A DNA stretch of 64,000 bases from Paenibacillus spongiae (GTDB lineage Bacteria; Bacillota; Bacilli; Paenibacillales; Paenibacillaceae). Each line of letters opens with the position of its first letter. The stretch's first letter is position 1. This document shows, piece by piece, positions 16,569 through 24,697 of this stretch. The notes under the pieces are model-generated. The model was not told the DNA's origin. It worked only from the letters and a program-made list of their open reading frames with translations, and ran no database searches. Made by a program: the position numbers and the translations under genes. Location of the stretch: NCBI RefSeq assembly GCF_024734895.1, contig NZ_CP091430.1, positions 1,211,001 through 1,275,000 on the forward strand, given 5' to 3'.

Positions 16569-17705
16569 TCAAAAATGGGCGTGCGGCTGCCGCCGCATGA
16601 GCTTCTGCCATTCTTTCACCGTTTGGTCTTCATCCAGGTCGATGCCGATCATGACGAAGTAGGGCGCCCCCGAATAATCGGTCGGATGCCATTCGATTCG
16701 CTTGCCCGCTAATTGGAAGAGGAGCATCGCGCCGTTCGTGCCATAGGGCATGTAGCCCTTGGCCCGCAGGCATGCCTGGCCTCGTCCGCTGAAGAACGCT
16801 TCGAAGGCGCGGCGGGTTACATGCGGCGCTATGTCCGGATATATTGCCACGGTCTGGATGCGGGTGTAGGAGCGGGAAGGGCTGGCGACCATCGGCGTAC
16901 CGCCCGGTTGAGACGCCGGCGACAGGGCAGCGGAGCTGCTGTCGCGAATGCGTACGGTTGGCGGAACAGCAGCGCCGCCTGCGCCGCGGCCCGCGCTATC
17001 GGCTAAGGCTGAGCCGTTCACCTTCACGGGTACCGCTCCGCGAATCCGGCCAACAGGTGCGGGTTGCACGCCGCGGGAAGGGATGCCGCGCAAGACCAGC
17101 ATTGGGTCAATATCGCAGCGTTCCGTTGCGATAAACCGGCAGTGGGGGTTGCGGGCCATGACCATCTGCTCCACCCTAACTGCGGTTTTGTTCGAGACCA
17201 AATCCGCTTTATTGGAGAGCAGCAGGTCGGCTGTTTCAATCTGCCGCCTTAATGTATGTACGAGCTCACGATCCGTCGAGAAGATGCTGTTGTAATCCAA
17301 GGCATGCTCGGCATCCAGGACGGTCACGATATGACGGAGCTTCACCTTGCCGATTACGGACGGTTCGCTCATCGCTTCGGCGATCTCTTCAGGATTCGCT
17401 ACGCCCGTCAGCTCCATGAAGATCACGTCAGGCTGCCGCAGGACCAGCCGCTCCAGACAGTGGGCGAGCTCGCTCTTCTTCGTGCAGCAGAGGCAGCCTT
17501 CCGTTACGCGCTCCAGCATCTGGCTAGCCGCCTCGCCGCCTACCACTTTGCCGTCTACATCGACGGCGCCCATTTCGTTCATGACCACGCAGGCGCGAAG
17601 CCCGCTCGTTCGGGCTCCATTCAGCAGCCGAAGCAGCAGCGTCGTCTTGCCGCTGCCGAGAAACCCGCTGATCACAATGACCGGGATGGGGGACTTCTCC
17701 ATCAT
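16569..17705 (-). CDS. G3E-family GTPase, CobW/COG0523 metal chaperone
   Basis: Probably delivers a metal, often zinc, to a client enzyme using GTP. Walker A GFLGSGKT is at residues 14-21 and the family's metal-binding motif C71-L-C73-C74 follows; a CobW C-terminal domain ends the 378-residue protein, with a long Ala/Gly/Ser-rich insert between them. The ATG at 17705 is preferred to the longer frame because AAAGGAG lies 8 bases upstream and the fold begins there. A second COG0523 gene is encoded divergently at 18171, which suggests shared metal-stress control. Confidence 0.87.
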   Translation of the reverse strand: MMEKSPIPVIVISGFLGSGKTTLLLRLLNGARTSGLRACVVMNEMGAVDVDGKVVGGEAASQMLERVTEGCLCCTKKSELAHCLERLVLRQPDVIFMELTGVANPEEIAEAMSEPSVIGKVKLRHIVTVLDAEHALDYNSIFSTDRELVHTLRRQIETADLLLSNKADLVSNKTAVRVEQMVMARNPHCRFIATERCDIDPMLVLRGIPSRGVQPAPVGRIRGAVPVKVNGSALADSAGRGAGGAAVPPTVRIRDSSSAALSPASQPGGTPMVASPSRSYTRIQTVAIYPDIAPHVTRRAFEAFFSGRGQACLRAKGYMPYGTNGAMLLFQLAGKRIEWHPTDYSGAPYFVMIGIDLDEDQTVKEWQKLMRRQPHAHF

Positions 17706-17860
17706 CGCCAACACTCCTTTCATCCTCGTAAGTGTATGCGCCGATTCCAAAAACTGAACCGGACTTTTGCGCCTTGAGGGAAATGAATGGTATGTCATCG
17801 CGAGTGTGGAGAACCCCTCCACGAAGGGACTGCGATAGCCGGTCAAAACGGTACGAGCCG

Positions 17861-18081
17861 TTACTGCTGAAGCTTGCCGATATCCTTGATCTTTACATCC
17901 GCTTTAACATGAATGCTGGCGCGGGCGAATCTGTATAACTCATCTTGGTGCGCGCATATAATCCGAGCCCGATCGGATCGGACTTCACGGCTTGCAGCTT
18001 GCAGATGAACCCCTCGGCTTTCTGCTCCACATACCGGTCCAAGCTGCGTTCCAGCTTGATTTGCTCGGCTGTCTCTCGCAC
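17861..18081 (-). pseudogene. Remnant of a Ger(x)C spore-germination lipoprotein gene
   Basis: The frame read from 18081 gives IKLERSLDRYVEQKAEGFIC and then KLQAVKSDPIGLGLYART, and a shifted frame completes it as HVKADVKIKDIGKLQQ with a stop at 17861. Together these match the C-terminal pattern of GerAC-type germinant-receptor subunits (helix, K-LQ, DP-G-G, then a V-V-I---G strand). The frame change near 17940 and the absence of the N-terminal two thirds show a decayed gene. It supports a spore-forming host. Confidence 0.6.
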
Positions 18082-18170
18082 CCCCGGCCTGTTAAATAGG
18101 GAATAAGTACGTTACAATCGTAAATGAAGCATTCGAGACCGGTTTACCGGCGCGGGAGGGCAAGAGCGAG

Positions 18171-19295
18171 ATGACGATAGAGAATCAGCAGGATCAACAG
18201 ATTCAACAAGATCAACAGGATCAACAGGATCAACAGAGAACAACAGTGCCGGTCCACCTGCTCTCCGGTTTTTTGGGAAGCGGCAAGACGACGCTGCTCA
18301 ATCAGGTGATCGATTATTATAAAGCGGCCGACGTCAAGGCGGCTGTCATTATGAACGAGCTGGGCGACGTGAATTTGGACGGACAAATCATCGGCGACGA
18401 CGTGCCGATGGCGGAGATGCTGGGCGGCTGCCTGTGCTGCACCATACGCGGCGATTTAAGTCTGGAGCTGAAATCGCTTCTGGACGAATACAAGCCGGAT
18501 GTGGTTCTGATCGAATCGACCGGAGCCGCCAATCCGATGGAGATTATGGATGCGGTAACGGAGACGGCCATGTATGCGCTCGTCGACCTGCGTACCGTCG
18601 TCACGGTCGTGGACGGGCCCGAGCTGCTCAGCCGCAGACGCAAGGGGGGACGGACCTTCAGGCTCATGCAGGAGCAGATCCGCTGCGCGACCGATCTGAT
18701 CGTCAATAAAGCGGACAAGCTCGCGCCTGAAGAGCTGATCGAGGTGGAGCAGCTCGTCCGGGAGCTCAATGAATACGCGCCGCTGACCGTCACCGTGCGC
18801 TGCGTGACGGAGATGAGCATCTTCGACCCCGGCCGGGAATCGGCTAACGGTAAGAGGATCGTTCCCGCCGGGCATAGCGGGCATGTATGCGGAGCGAACT
18901 GTTCCCATGGCGATCATGCCGGAGATGAACACAATACCGATGCTGATCATGACGCCGCTGGGACCCACCCCCATGCGTCTCACGAGCATGTCATGGCGCT
19001 GACGCACTATTTGACGGGGCCGGTCGACAGTCATGATTTCGAGCAATTCATGGCCAAGCTGCCGAAGGAAGTCTACCGGGCGAAGGGGATTCTGACCTTT
19101 GCGGATACGAACAGCCGGTTTCTGTTCCAATACGCTTATCGCGAGCTGGATTTCATGCGCATTACCCCGCAGTCCCATGTCAATGATGTTGCGGTCTTCA
19201 TAGGAGAGCATTTTGCCAAAGGAGAGCTCCTCCAGGAGCTGGAGCGGCTTCAGCGGCAGGGCAGGCAGCAGCCGGGAGATCCGGAGGAAGAATAG
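18171..19295 (+). CDS. G3E-family GTPase with His-rich loop, COG0523 metal chaperone
   Basis: Second metal-chaperone GTPase (374 residues). Walker A GFLGSGKT is at 33-40 and the C87-L-C89-C90 metal motif follows. Between the GTPase and CobW C-terminal domains lies a loop of about 35 residues rich in His, Cys and Asp (SGHVCGANCSHGDHAG and more), likely a metal store. The first 22 residues are an unusual Gln/Asp repeat (Q-D-Q units) encoded by a 9-base tandem repeat, absent from the divergent paralogue. Zinc handling is the commonest role in the family; the metal here is inferred. Confidence 0.88.
   Translation: MTIENQQDQQIQQDQQDQQDQQRTTVPVHLLSGFLGSGKTTLLNQVIDYYKAADVKAAVIMNELGDVNLDGQIIGDDVPMAEMLGGCLCCTIRGDLSLELKSLLDEYKPDVVLIESTGAANPMEIMDAVTETAMYALVDLRTVVTVVDGPELLSRRRKGGRTFRLMQEQIRCATDLIVNKADKLAPEELIEVEQLVRELNEYAPLTVTVRCVTEMSIFDPGRESANGKRIVPAGHSGHVCGANCSHGDHAGDEHNTDADHDAAGTHPHASHEHVMALTHYLTGPVDSHDFEQFMAKLPKEVYRAKGILTFADTNSRFLFQYAYRELDFMRITPQSHVNDVAVFIGEHFAKGELLQELERLQRQGRQQPGDPEEE
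18189..18236 (+). repeat. Nine-base tandem repeat encoding Gln-Asp-Gln units
   Basis: Five in-phase copies of CAGGATCAA, two with single-codon changes (ATT for GAT, CAA for CAG), plus a partial sixth copy encode the low-complexity N-terminus of the GTPase. Repeats of three codons can expand or contract without breaking the frame. Confidence 0.9.
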
Positions 19296-19382
19296 AAAAA
19301 CGGGTGTCGTCCGGATAGAATGCATCCATTCTGGATAAACTGTCCAACTGTTACGAACGAATGAATGAAGGAGTGACAGTGG

Positions 19383-19850
19383 ATGAAGAGAACTTGGATC
19401 AATTCGATCGTACTAACCGCTGCAGGAGCGCTTCTGCTATCGGTTGTACCGGCATTCGCCCAGAACGGTACCCATCCGCCTTCCGGTGAGCCGTCGCAAG
19501 CCGAGCACCACCACATGGATCGCGACAAGGGGAAGGCGGGCAGCGAGGAGCATAAGGCGCGCAAGCTGGAGCATTTGAAGGAAGCGGCCAAGTACTTTGG
19601 CATTTCCACGGAAGGCAAGACCGCTCAGCAGCTTCATGAGGAGCTGAAGGCGGCCCGTACGAAGGACAAGGCCAAGTGGGAGCAGTTCAAGGCTGAGCAT
19701 AAAGCAATGCGCATGGCCAAGCTGCAGGAGAAGGCGAAGAGTCTTGGCATCTCCACCGAAGGCAAATCCATGAAGCAGCTTTGCCAGGAAATCCATGATG
19801 CGCGCGCGGGCAAGAGCAAAGGGAAAGACGGGGCGGCAGCGTCCAAGTAA
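19383..19850 (+). CDS. Small secreted protein with two internal repeats
   Basis: A Sec signal peptide ending PAFA-Q (about residue 27) precedes a very basic, charged 125-residue mature protein. Two copies of a module of about 37 residues are visible: EHLKEAAKYFGISTEGKTAQ and AKLQEKAKSLGISTEGKSMK, each followed by an acidic/basic helix ending DAR or AAR. The repeat resembles small helical domains common in Paenibacillus secreted proteins; function unknown. Ribosome binding site GAAGGAG. Confidence 0.75.
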   Translation: MKRTWINSIVLTAAGALLLSVVPAFAQNGTHPPSGEPSQAEHHHMDRDKGKAGSEEHKARKLEHLKEAAKYFGISTEGKTAQQLHEELKAARTKDKAKWEQFKAEHKAMRMAKLQEKAKSLGISTEGKSMKQLCQEIHDARAGKSKGKDGAAASK

Positions 19851-19893
19851 GTTTTCCAGGTGCTGTAAGCCTATTAGAGGATGGACTTAGTTG

Positions 19894-19941
19894 CGGCGAT
19901 CTTCTCTCGGTACTCCACCGGGAAGAGGTCGCCGTTTTATT
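19894..19941 (+). terminator. Terminator after the secreted repeat protein
   Basis: A 17-bp imperfect stem (19894-19910 with 19918-19934) is followed by TTTTATT. Confidence 0.75.
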
Positions 19942-20077
19942 CACGGAATCGTTCAGGGGGAACGGCGCCGCCTCATGAGCAAGGAAACCTGCAGCTTCCC
20001 GCAGTGTGATATGATCGTCGTAACGCAATTCTCAGGTCCACGTATAGTACACTAAAAGTCAGAAAGAAGGGATTGTT

Positions 20078-20788
20078 ATGCGCGATTGGCTGAAGATGGC
20101 GGGAATCGTTGCCGTCACCGCCATTCTGACCCGATTCATCCCGTTCTCTTCGTTTTTCCGCAGTGTAGATACGCTGGTTCATGAGCTGGCACACGCACTG
20201 GCTACGCTGCTGCTGTCGGGCAGCGTCATGTATATTCATCTGTTCGGCAATCAAAGCGGGGTAACGCTGTCGGCATATACCGACGCTTGGATGGCGATCC
20301 CGATCTCGCTTGCCGGCTATATGGGTTCTGCCTTGTTCGCGCTGCTGCTGTTTCTCCTTCATGCCTACAGGCGGGAGCGGGCCGGATTGATCGTCGTGAC
20401 TGTTCTGGCGGCGGTCGGGCTGGCGCTGTTCGTCCGCAACGGGTACGGCATGGTCTGGTGTGCCGGGTTTGCCGCCCTGACCGCGCTGATCTGCGCGATA
20501 GCTCCTCCTTGGCTGCGAACCGGCTATTATTTGCTTATTTCGTTCATTTGCCTGGTCGAATCCGTGATCAGCTCCTTCGTCATTCTGACGATTTCGATTC
20601 TCGATCCGGGTGCTGCCGGCGATGCGGCTAATCTAAGCCGGGTTACATTCGTGCCGGCCTTCGTCTGGGGGCTTTTCTTCACGGCCTTCTCGCTATGGTG
20701 CGCGAAGCTGTCTACCGGACTGCTGTTCAGAGGCGGGTTCGGAAGACGGGGAGCGGTTCCGCATAAAAAAAGTACAGTCTCCTCCTAA
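20078..20788 (+). CDS. M50-type membrane metalloprotease-like protein
   Basis: A polytopic membrane protein of 236 residues carrying HELAH at residues 35-39, the zinc motif of site-2-protease-like peptidases. Hydrophobic segments cover most of the chain. It resembles the stand-alone M50B-like group in Firmicutes, whose substrates are unknown. An AGAAAGAAGGG ribosome binding site precedes the ATG. It appears monocistronic. Confidence 0.75.
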   Translation: MRDWLKMAGIVAVTAILTRFIPFSSFFRSVDTLVHELAHALATLLLSGSVMYIHLFGNQSGVTLSAYTDAWMAIPISLAGYMGSALFALLLFLLHAYRRERAGLIVVTVLAAVGLALFVRNGYGMVWCAGFAALTALICAIAPPWLRTGYYLLISFICLVESVISSFVILTISILDPGAAGDAANLSRVTFVPAFVWGLFFTAFSLWCAKLSTGLLFRGGFGRRGAVPHKKSTVSS

Positions 20789-20803
20789 ATCGAGGGACTG
20801 CAC
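20765..20803 (-). terminator. Minus-strand terminator overlapping the M50 gene end
   Basis: On the minus strand GTGCAGTCCCTC pairs with GAGGAGACTGTAC and is followed by seven T residues (A run at 20765-20771 on the plus strand). It would end the transcript of the converging aminopeptidase gene and overlaps the last codons of the M50 gene. Confidence 0.75.
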
Positions 20804-20899
20804 CTATTAGGTTGTTCGAAAGGTGGCGATTTTAGAAGGCCTGTCCTTACTGAGCGAATTCTGGACGCTATCTATGCGGTATACGGGATAGACTGGATT

Positions 20900-21995
20900 T
20901 TATAATTGAGGATTCAATCCATCAAGCTCTTCCGTAACGAAGTAACCGTTATCCCGTATCAAGACATCATCGAGCCATAGTTGCCCGCCGCCGTATTCGG
21001 CACGCTGGTTGCAGACGATATCCCAATGGATCGAAGACAGATTGGAATGCTGACATTGGACGGGGGCGCTGCCGATAGCCAAGTGAATGCTGCCCCAAAT
21101 TTTCTCATCGAACAAGATATCGTTCATGGGCTCCCATATGTACGGGTTCAGACCAATGCCGAATTCACCGATATATCGTGCTCCTTCGTCGATTTCCAGA
21201 ATTTCCAGGAGCTTTGCCGTGTCGTTTGCTTGCGCATCGACGATTTTCCATGTTCAAAGGTTAATGCGATATTATCGAATGTAGTCCCTCTAAAATTAAC
21301 GGGCGTGTTGAAGGAGATCGATCCATGGACGGAGTCCTTTATCGGAACGCAGTACACCTCGACGTCGGGCAGATTTTGCAGGCCTGCATCTTTTCGGACG
21401 GGCATTCCTTTGATCGACAGGGTCAGATCAGTCCCTTCCCCCGTAATCCTCACTTTATCGGTTTGGTTTAGCAGTCGCACCAAGGCATCCATTTGCCCGG
21501 AGAGCTTGGAATAATCCAGATTGCATACGCTAAAATACAGCTCCTCGAATTTTTCCGTCGACATCTTCGCGCGCTGCGCCGCAGCGGCGTTGGGGTATCT
21601 CAGAATGCACCATTTTGTTTTTTCCCACCTAGGCCCGTGCACATGGTGATAATATACTTTCCAGTATTGATGGATTTTTTCTGGCGGAACATCGGATAGC
21701 TCGCTATCATTGGCATCTGCTCGAATGAGGACATAGGCGTCCATGTCATTCATCCGGACAAAATCATAGGATGCCAGACATTCCAATTGTTCCGGCGGGC
21801 TGTGCAGCAGTTGGGTTCGAAGAATATCTTTATCCGTGAACACGACAAAAGGATATGCTCCCGCATGATAGGCTTCCAATGCGATAGCTTTTGCTAATAC
21901 GGTATCATGGCCCTCTACTTCAATGAGCAGCTTCTCTCCCTGACAGAGTAGCGGACGACGTTCCTGGCCAGCTGTTCGATTCTCGGGTCTTTCAT
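20900..21995 (-). pseudogene. M29 (AmpS/PepS-type) aminopeptidase broken by two frameshifts
   Basis: Three frame segments together read as a complete thermophilic-type aminopeptidase of about 365 residues. The start is the ATG at 21995 with GGGAGGG upstream (MKDPRIEQLARNVVRY). A one-base loss near 21941-21948 moves the frame into the main segment (GEKLLIEVEGHD onward). A second loss in the T run at 21244-21247 moves it again, to DEGARYIGEFGIGLNPYIWE and GSIHLA, SSIHWD. The metal ligands expected in the family (Glu in GEFGIG, His in IHLA, His and Asp in IHWD) all lie after the second break, so the product cannot be active unless these are sequencing errors. The reading frame is otherwise well preserved, so decay would be recent. 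Confidence 0.82.
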
Positions 21996-22054
21996 GAGGA
22001 TCCCTCCCGGGGTTGATTATTCCTATGTTCATTCATGCGTATTAGGGATATGGA

Positions 22055-22088
22055 AAATTAAAAAGGAGCTGCCAAAAAAGGCAGCCCC
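22055..22088 (-). terminator. Minus-strand terminator upstream of the M29 gene
   Basis: Read on the minus strand, GGGGCTGCC-TTTTTT-GGCAGCTCC is a 9-bp hairpin followed by TTTTTAATTTT. It lies 60 bases before the aminopeptidase start and closes a transcript coming from the right. Confidence 0.85.
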
Positions 22089-22336
22089 GACTAATCCTTG
22101 TTACATGCACAACAAAGGTTATTCGTACCGCATTCCTTGGTAACGGTCAAAAAAGGGCGCACGAATCCCGTCTAATAATACAGGATAAATCGTACAATTC
22201 CCTTACCATTACTGGAACAACGGCATGAATGAAAAACCTCCCATATATCCCTAATAATATAAATATAAGCGGTTCTTACTATATAATCAATAATGATGTT
22301 CGTTCAAGCCGTTCAAAACGCAATACACCATATGTA
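22089..22336 (-). other. 248-base gap between two minus-strand hairpins
   Basis: No gene is secure here. The minus strand has a GGGAGG ribosome binding site followed by an ATG at about 22225, but that frame stops after five codons. Fragments in all three frames run up to the terminator at 22055, including a Cys-rich stretch ECGTNNLCCACNKD whose stop is directly before the terminator hairpin. This could be a decayed or very small gene; the upper part is AT-rich and resembles promoter DNA. Confidence 0.3.
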
Positions 22337-22390
22337 ACAAGGGACCGCCCGCAGCCTGCCTTATTGGCCAGGTTGAGGGCGGTCCCTTGT
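22337..22390 (-). terminator. Strong hairpin after the DUF418 gene
   Basis: A perfect 14-bp stem, ACAAGGGACCGCCC at 22337-22350 with GGGCGGTCCCTTGT at 22377-22390, lies 9 bases after the DUF418 stop. The U-tract is weak, so termination efficiency is uncertain. Confidence 0.65.
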
Positions 22391-22398
22391 CTTAAATC

Positions 22399-23547
22399 TC
22401 ATGCAGATGTGAATAGGCGGAGCACCTTCTGGCGGGAAGCCTCCATAGGCCCGAATTTGAACCTGCTGAGCCAGAGGGAAGCGAGCAAGATTTGCATCAC
22501 GCTTATGAGCAGCCACATGCCGATGACGCCTATGGCGCCTAGCTTGCCGCCCAAGTCCAGCCCCCATCCGTAAAAGATGACGGAGCAGATCACGTTCTGC
22601 GCGACGTAGCAGCTTAATGACATTTTCCCGGTATTCGCAAGCCACCCCCAGAGCCGCAGCGTGCTCCGCTTCTCGATTGCCAGCGCGATCAAACCCAGGT
22701 ACCCGAGAGACAGCAGCGGGGCGAACAAGTAACGGACCGGAAGATCGAACAAGCCCCCGGGAACGAGCAGTAATAGATTAAGCGGAAGTCCGGCGGACAG
22801 CCCGATTCTCAGCAGGCGGCTGCGAAGCTTCCGGCCCCGCTCATCCGGAGAGAAGGCGCCCGACCTCAACAGAAGAAGGCCGGTTAACAGCAGGCAGATG
22901 TTCAGCGGGATGGTAAACATGACCTCGATCCGCAGGGCGATGAAGCCGGCCGCCCTGGCGGTCACCTGCTCCCACCAGCTGCCATGTTTATACAGCTCTA
23001 CGACAGGGGCCATGTCGCCCATCGAGATCGAGCCTCCCGACATGCGCAGTGCGGTCATCGCGATAAAAATCAAGGCGATAAGGAGAATATGCAGGCTGCC
23101 GATGATCAGGAGCGAGCGTTTAATCGCCCGATCTCCGGCTTTGACGATCAACGCGACAATTATGGCTGCGGCGGCATAGCCCATCAGAATATCGTATTCC
23201 ATTACAAGTAGAAAATGGAGCAGTCCCTCCAGCATAAGAACGAGAGAAACCCATAAATAAGTGCCGGGCCATGCGCGCCCGTTGCGAAGCGCCTGCTTAT
23301 ATTTCATTTCAAGTCCGACGCCGAACAAGATGGCAAGCAGGCCGAGAAACTTGCCGTTGATGAGCGACAGGAAGAGCGTCCGCAGGAACGTATCGGCGGA
23401 ACCCCACCATTCATGCTGCTGAAACGTCACGATGTAGTTAAGATCCCCCAGATAGGCGAACAGCCATATATTCGTGCCTAGCGTTCCCAATATTGCGAAC
23501 CCGCGCAATATATCGATCAATGGGATTCTTGCCGTGCCTGCATTCAT
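22399..23547 (-). CDS. DUF418-family membrane protein
   Basis: A polytopic membrane protein of 382 residues resembling YeiB-like/DUF418 proteins. The opening RIPLIDILRGFAILGTLGTN is the usual N-terminal signature; about ten hydrophobic segments follow. The ATG at 23547 is preferred over the longer frame because AGGAGG lies upstream and the conserved region starts there. It is divergent from a TetR-family gene, with overlapping promoters (TTGATT-N17-TAAATT on the minus strand, -10 at 23601-23606), so it is the probable target of that regulator. Function unknown; some relatives are linked to transport or surface modification. Confidence 0.85.
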   Translation of the reverse strand: MNAGTARIPLIDILRGFAILGTLGTNIWLFAYLGDLNYIVTFQQHEWWGSADTFLRTLFLSLINGKFLGLLAILFGVGLEMKYKQALRNGRAWPGTYLWVSLVLMLEGLLHFLLVMEYDILMGYAAAAIIVALIVKAGDRAIKRSLLIIGSLHILLIALIFIAMTALRMSGGSISMGDMAPVVELYKHGSWWEQVTARAAGFIALRIEVMFTIPLNICLLLTGLLLLRSGAFSPDERGRKLRSRLLRIGLSAGLPLNLLLLVPGGLFDLPVRYLFAPLLSLGYLGLIALAIEKRSTLRLWGWLANTGKMSLSCYVAQNVICSVIFYGWGLDLGGKLGAIGVIGMWLLISVMQILLASLWLSRFKFGPMEASRQKVLRLFTSA

Positions 23548-23578
23548 GAAGGATGCCTCCTGTTGGTTCACGATTTTA

Positions 23579-23623
23579 TTTAGTACAATGTATGATAAAC
23601 AATTTAGCACATCGTATTAAAAA
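23579..23623. promoter_or_regulatory. Two direct repeats in the divergent promoter, candidate TetR operators
   Basis: Two 21-base copies beginning TTTAG-ACA (23579-23599 and 23603-23623) agree at most positions and are spaced exactly 24 bases apart. The first contains the palindrome TACA-A-TGTA. They cover the minus-strand -10 for the DUF418 gene and lie just upstream of the TetR start, so a bound regulator could block both genes. Confidence 0.5.
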
Positions 23624-23634
23624 AATCAATATGC

Positions 23635-23640
23635 TATAAT
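23635..23640 (+). promoter_or_regulatory. Perfect -10 element of a probably leaderless promoter
   Basis: TATAAT ends 6 bases before the ATG at 23647, which places the expected transcription start at or next to the start codon. No ribosome binding site fits in the gap. The -35 region is weak. Confidence 0.55.
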
Positions 23641-23646
23641 TTGTCC

Positions 23647-24243
23647 ATGCCAAAAATCGTAGATCATGAAAAACAAAGAAAGCGGGTCGCCGAGGCGGCG
23701 CTGCGCGTCATTCGAAAGGATGGGCTGGAGCATGCGACAGTACGCAAAATCGCCGAGGAAACGGGATTGTCCGTAGGCTCGATGCGGCACTATTTTTCCA
23801 GCCAGGCGCAGCTGTTCTCTTTCGTTATGCAGCTGTTTCTGGACAGAATCGAAGAGCGGATTGCGGGAATCGACTTTTCGGGTCCTCCCTTGGATGCCGT
23901 CAAGCGGCTGCTGATGCAGTTCATTCCAATGGATGAGGAACGAAGAATGGAGATGGAGGTGTGGCTTTCTTTTGTAACAAAAGCGTTGTATTATCCGGAG
24001 CTGAAGGCGCTGAGCGGCGAGATGTACGATGGTTTGAAGGGAGCCTGTCAGCAAGCTGTCGACGCCTTGTATCATTACCGGCTGGCACGGCCCGGTTTGA
24101 ACGCGGAAATTGAAGTTGAGCGGCTCTATGCTTTGGTGGACGGTCTGGCTATTCACTGCCTGATGCGTCCGGACGAGATGCCGGCGGAGCGGATAAGCAT
24201 TCTGCTCGAGCATCACTTGAATACACTATGTACGGAGGAATAG
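23647..24243 (+). CDS. TetR-family transcriptional regulator, BetI-like
   Basis: DNA-binding repressor of 198 residues. The helix-turn-helix is seen as TVRKIAEETGLSVGSMRHYF (about residues 32-51), followed by an all-helical ligand domain. The ATG at 23647 is preferred to a TTG two codons earlier. It has no ribosome binding site and follows a perfect TATAAT so closely that its mRNA is probably leaderless. It is divergent from the DUF418 gene and probably controls it and itself. Confidence 0.87.
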   Translation: MPKIVDHEKQRKRVAEAALRVIRKDGLEHATVRKIAEETGLSVGSMRHYFSSQAQLFSFVMQLFLDRIEERIAGIDFSGPPLDAVKRLLMQFIPMDEERRMEMEVWLSFVTKALYYPELKALSGEMYDGLKGACQQAVDALYHYRLARPGLNAEIEVERLYALVDGLAIHCLMRPDEMPAERISILLEHHLNTLCTEE

Positions 24244-24254
24244 CGATATGCAAT

Positions 24255-24294
24255 CATGCTGGTCTCTCGCCCTTGGGCTGTGCGGACCAGCATG
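24255..24294 (+). terminator. Hairpin after the TetR gene
   Basis: CATGCTGGTC (24255-24264) and GACCAGCATG (24285-24294) form a perfect 10-bp stem 12 bases after the stop. No T run follows, so it may stabilise the mRNA rather than terminate it. Confidence 0.5.
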
Positions 24295-24307
24295 GTTAGC
24301 CGGCCTT

Positions 24308-24570
24308 CAGGTTCTCCCCTCGGACAGGGCTGACTCCATCCTTCCACTGGATTTTAACGCGAATTAAATATGTCTTTGCCATCCGACACCTGAACGTGCA
24401 GATGCGCTTCGCTGGAATTCCCCGAATTCCGTTTATATCCCCGTGGCATATCCCTCGGTTACACCGTAACGGATTTTTTCTTCATATGCCCGAGAAGGCC
24501 GTATTCACTACCGTGATCGATAATGACCGAAACAGGAATGAGTCCGGGCGCGTGAAGGGATGGCAGCCTC
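24308..24570 (-). pseudogene. Decayed M23-family peptidase gene
   Basis: One minus-strand frame reads PSLHAPGLIPVSVIIDHGSE, then YGLLGHMKKKSVTV, an in-frame stop, a scrambled stretch, and NSGNSSEAHLHVQVSDGKDI before another stop. This is the end of an M23 (LytM-like) zinc peptidase: VIIDHG, a Y-LL-H strand, and the GNSG-SSE-HLH-Q signature with its H-x-H metal pair. Two stops and the lack of the N-terminal half show it is a relic. It fills most of the otherwise empty stretch between the TetR gene and the lipoprotein at 24698. Confidence 0.65.
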
Positions 24571-24697
24571 CGGATCGAACGACGCTCATCTTGGCTTGTC
24601 ATGCTAGTCTGCATAAATGTCCAAGTCCCCTCATAGACATGTTAGCAGTCGAGTGTACACGGCTACATCAAATACCATGTGATGAGGGGTGGATTTC

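Noticed and set aside
18112..18123. TTACAATCGTAA as a Zur box before the second G3E GTPase
   Set aside because: It is symmetric only in 4-base arms and does not fit the longer Bacillus Zur consensus; it also looks like a -10 element.
18189..18236. CRISPR-like array
   Set aside because: The units are 9 bases, contiguous, in frame and without spacers, so this is a coding tandem repeat.
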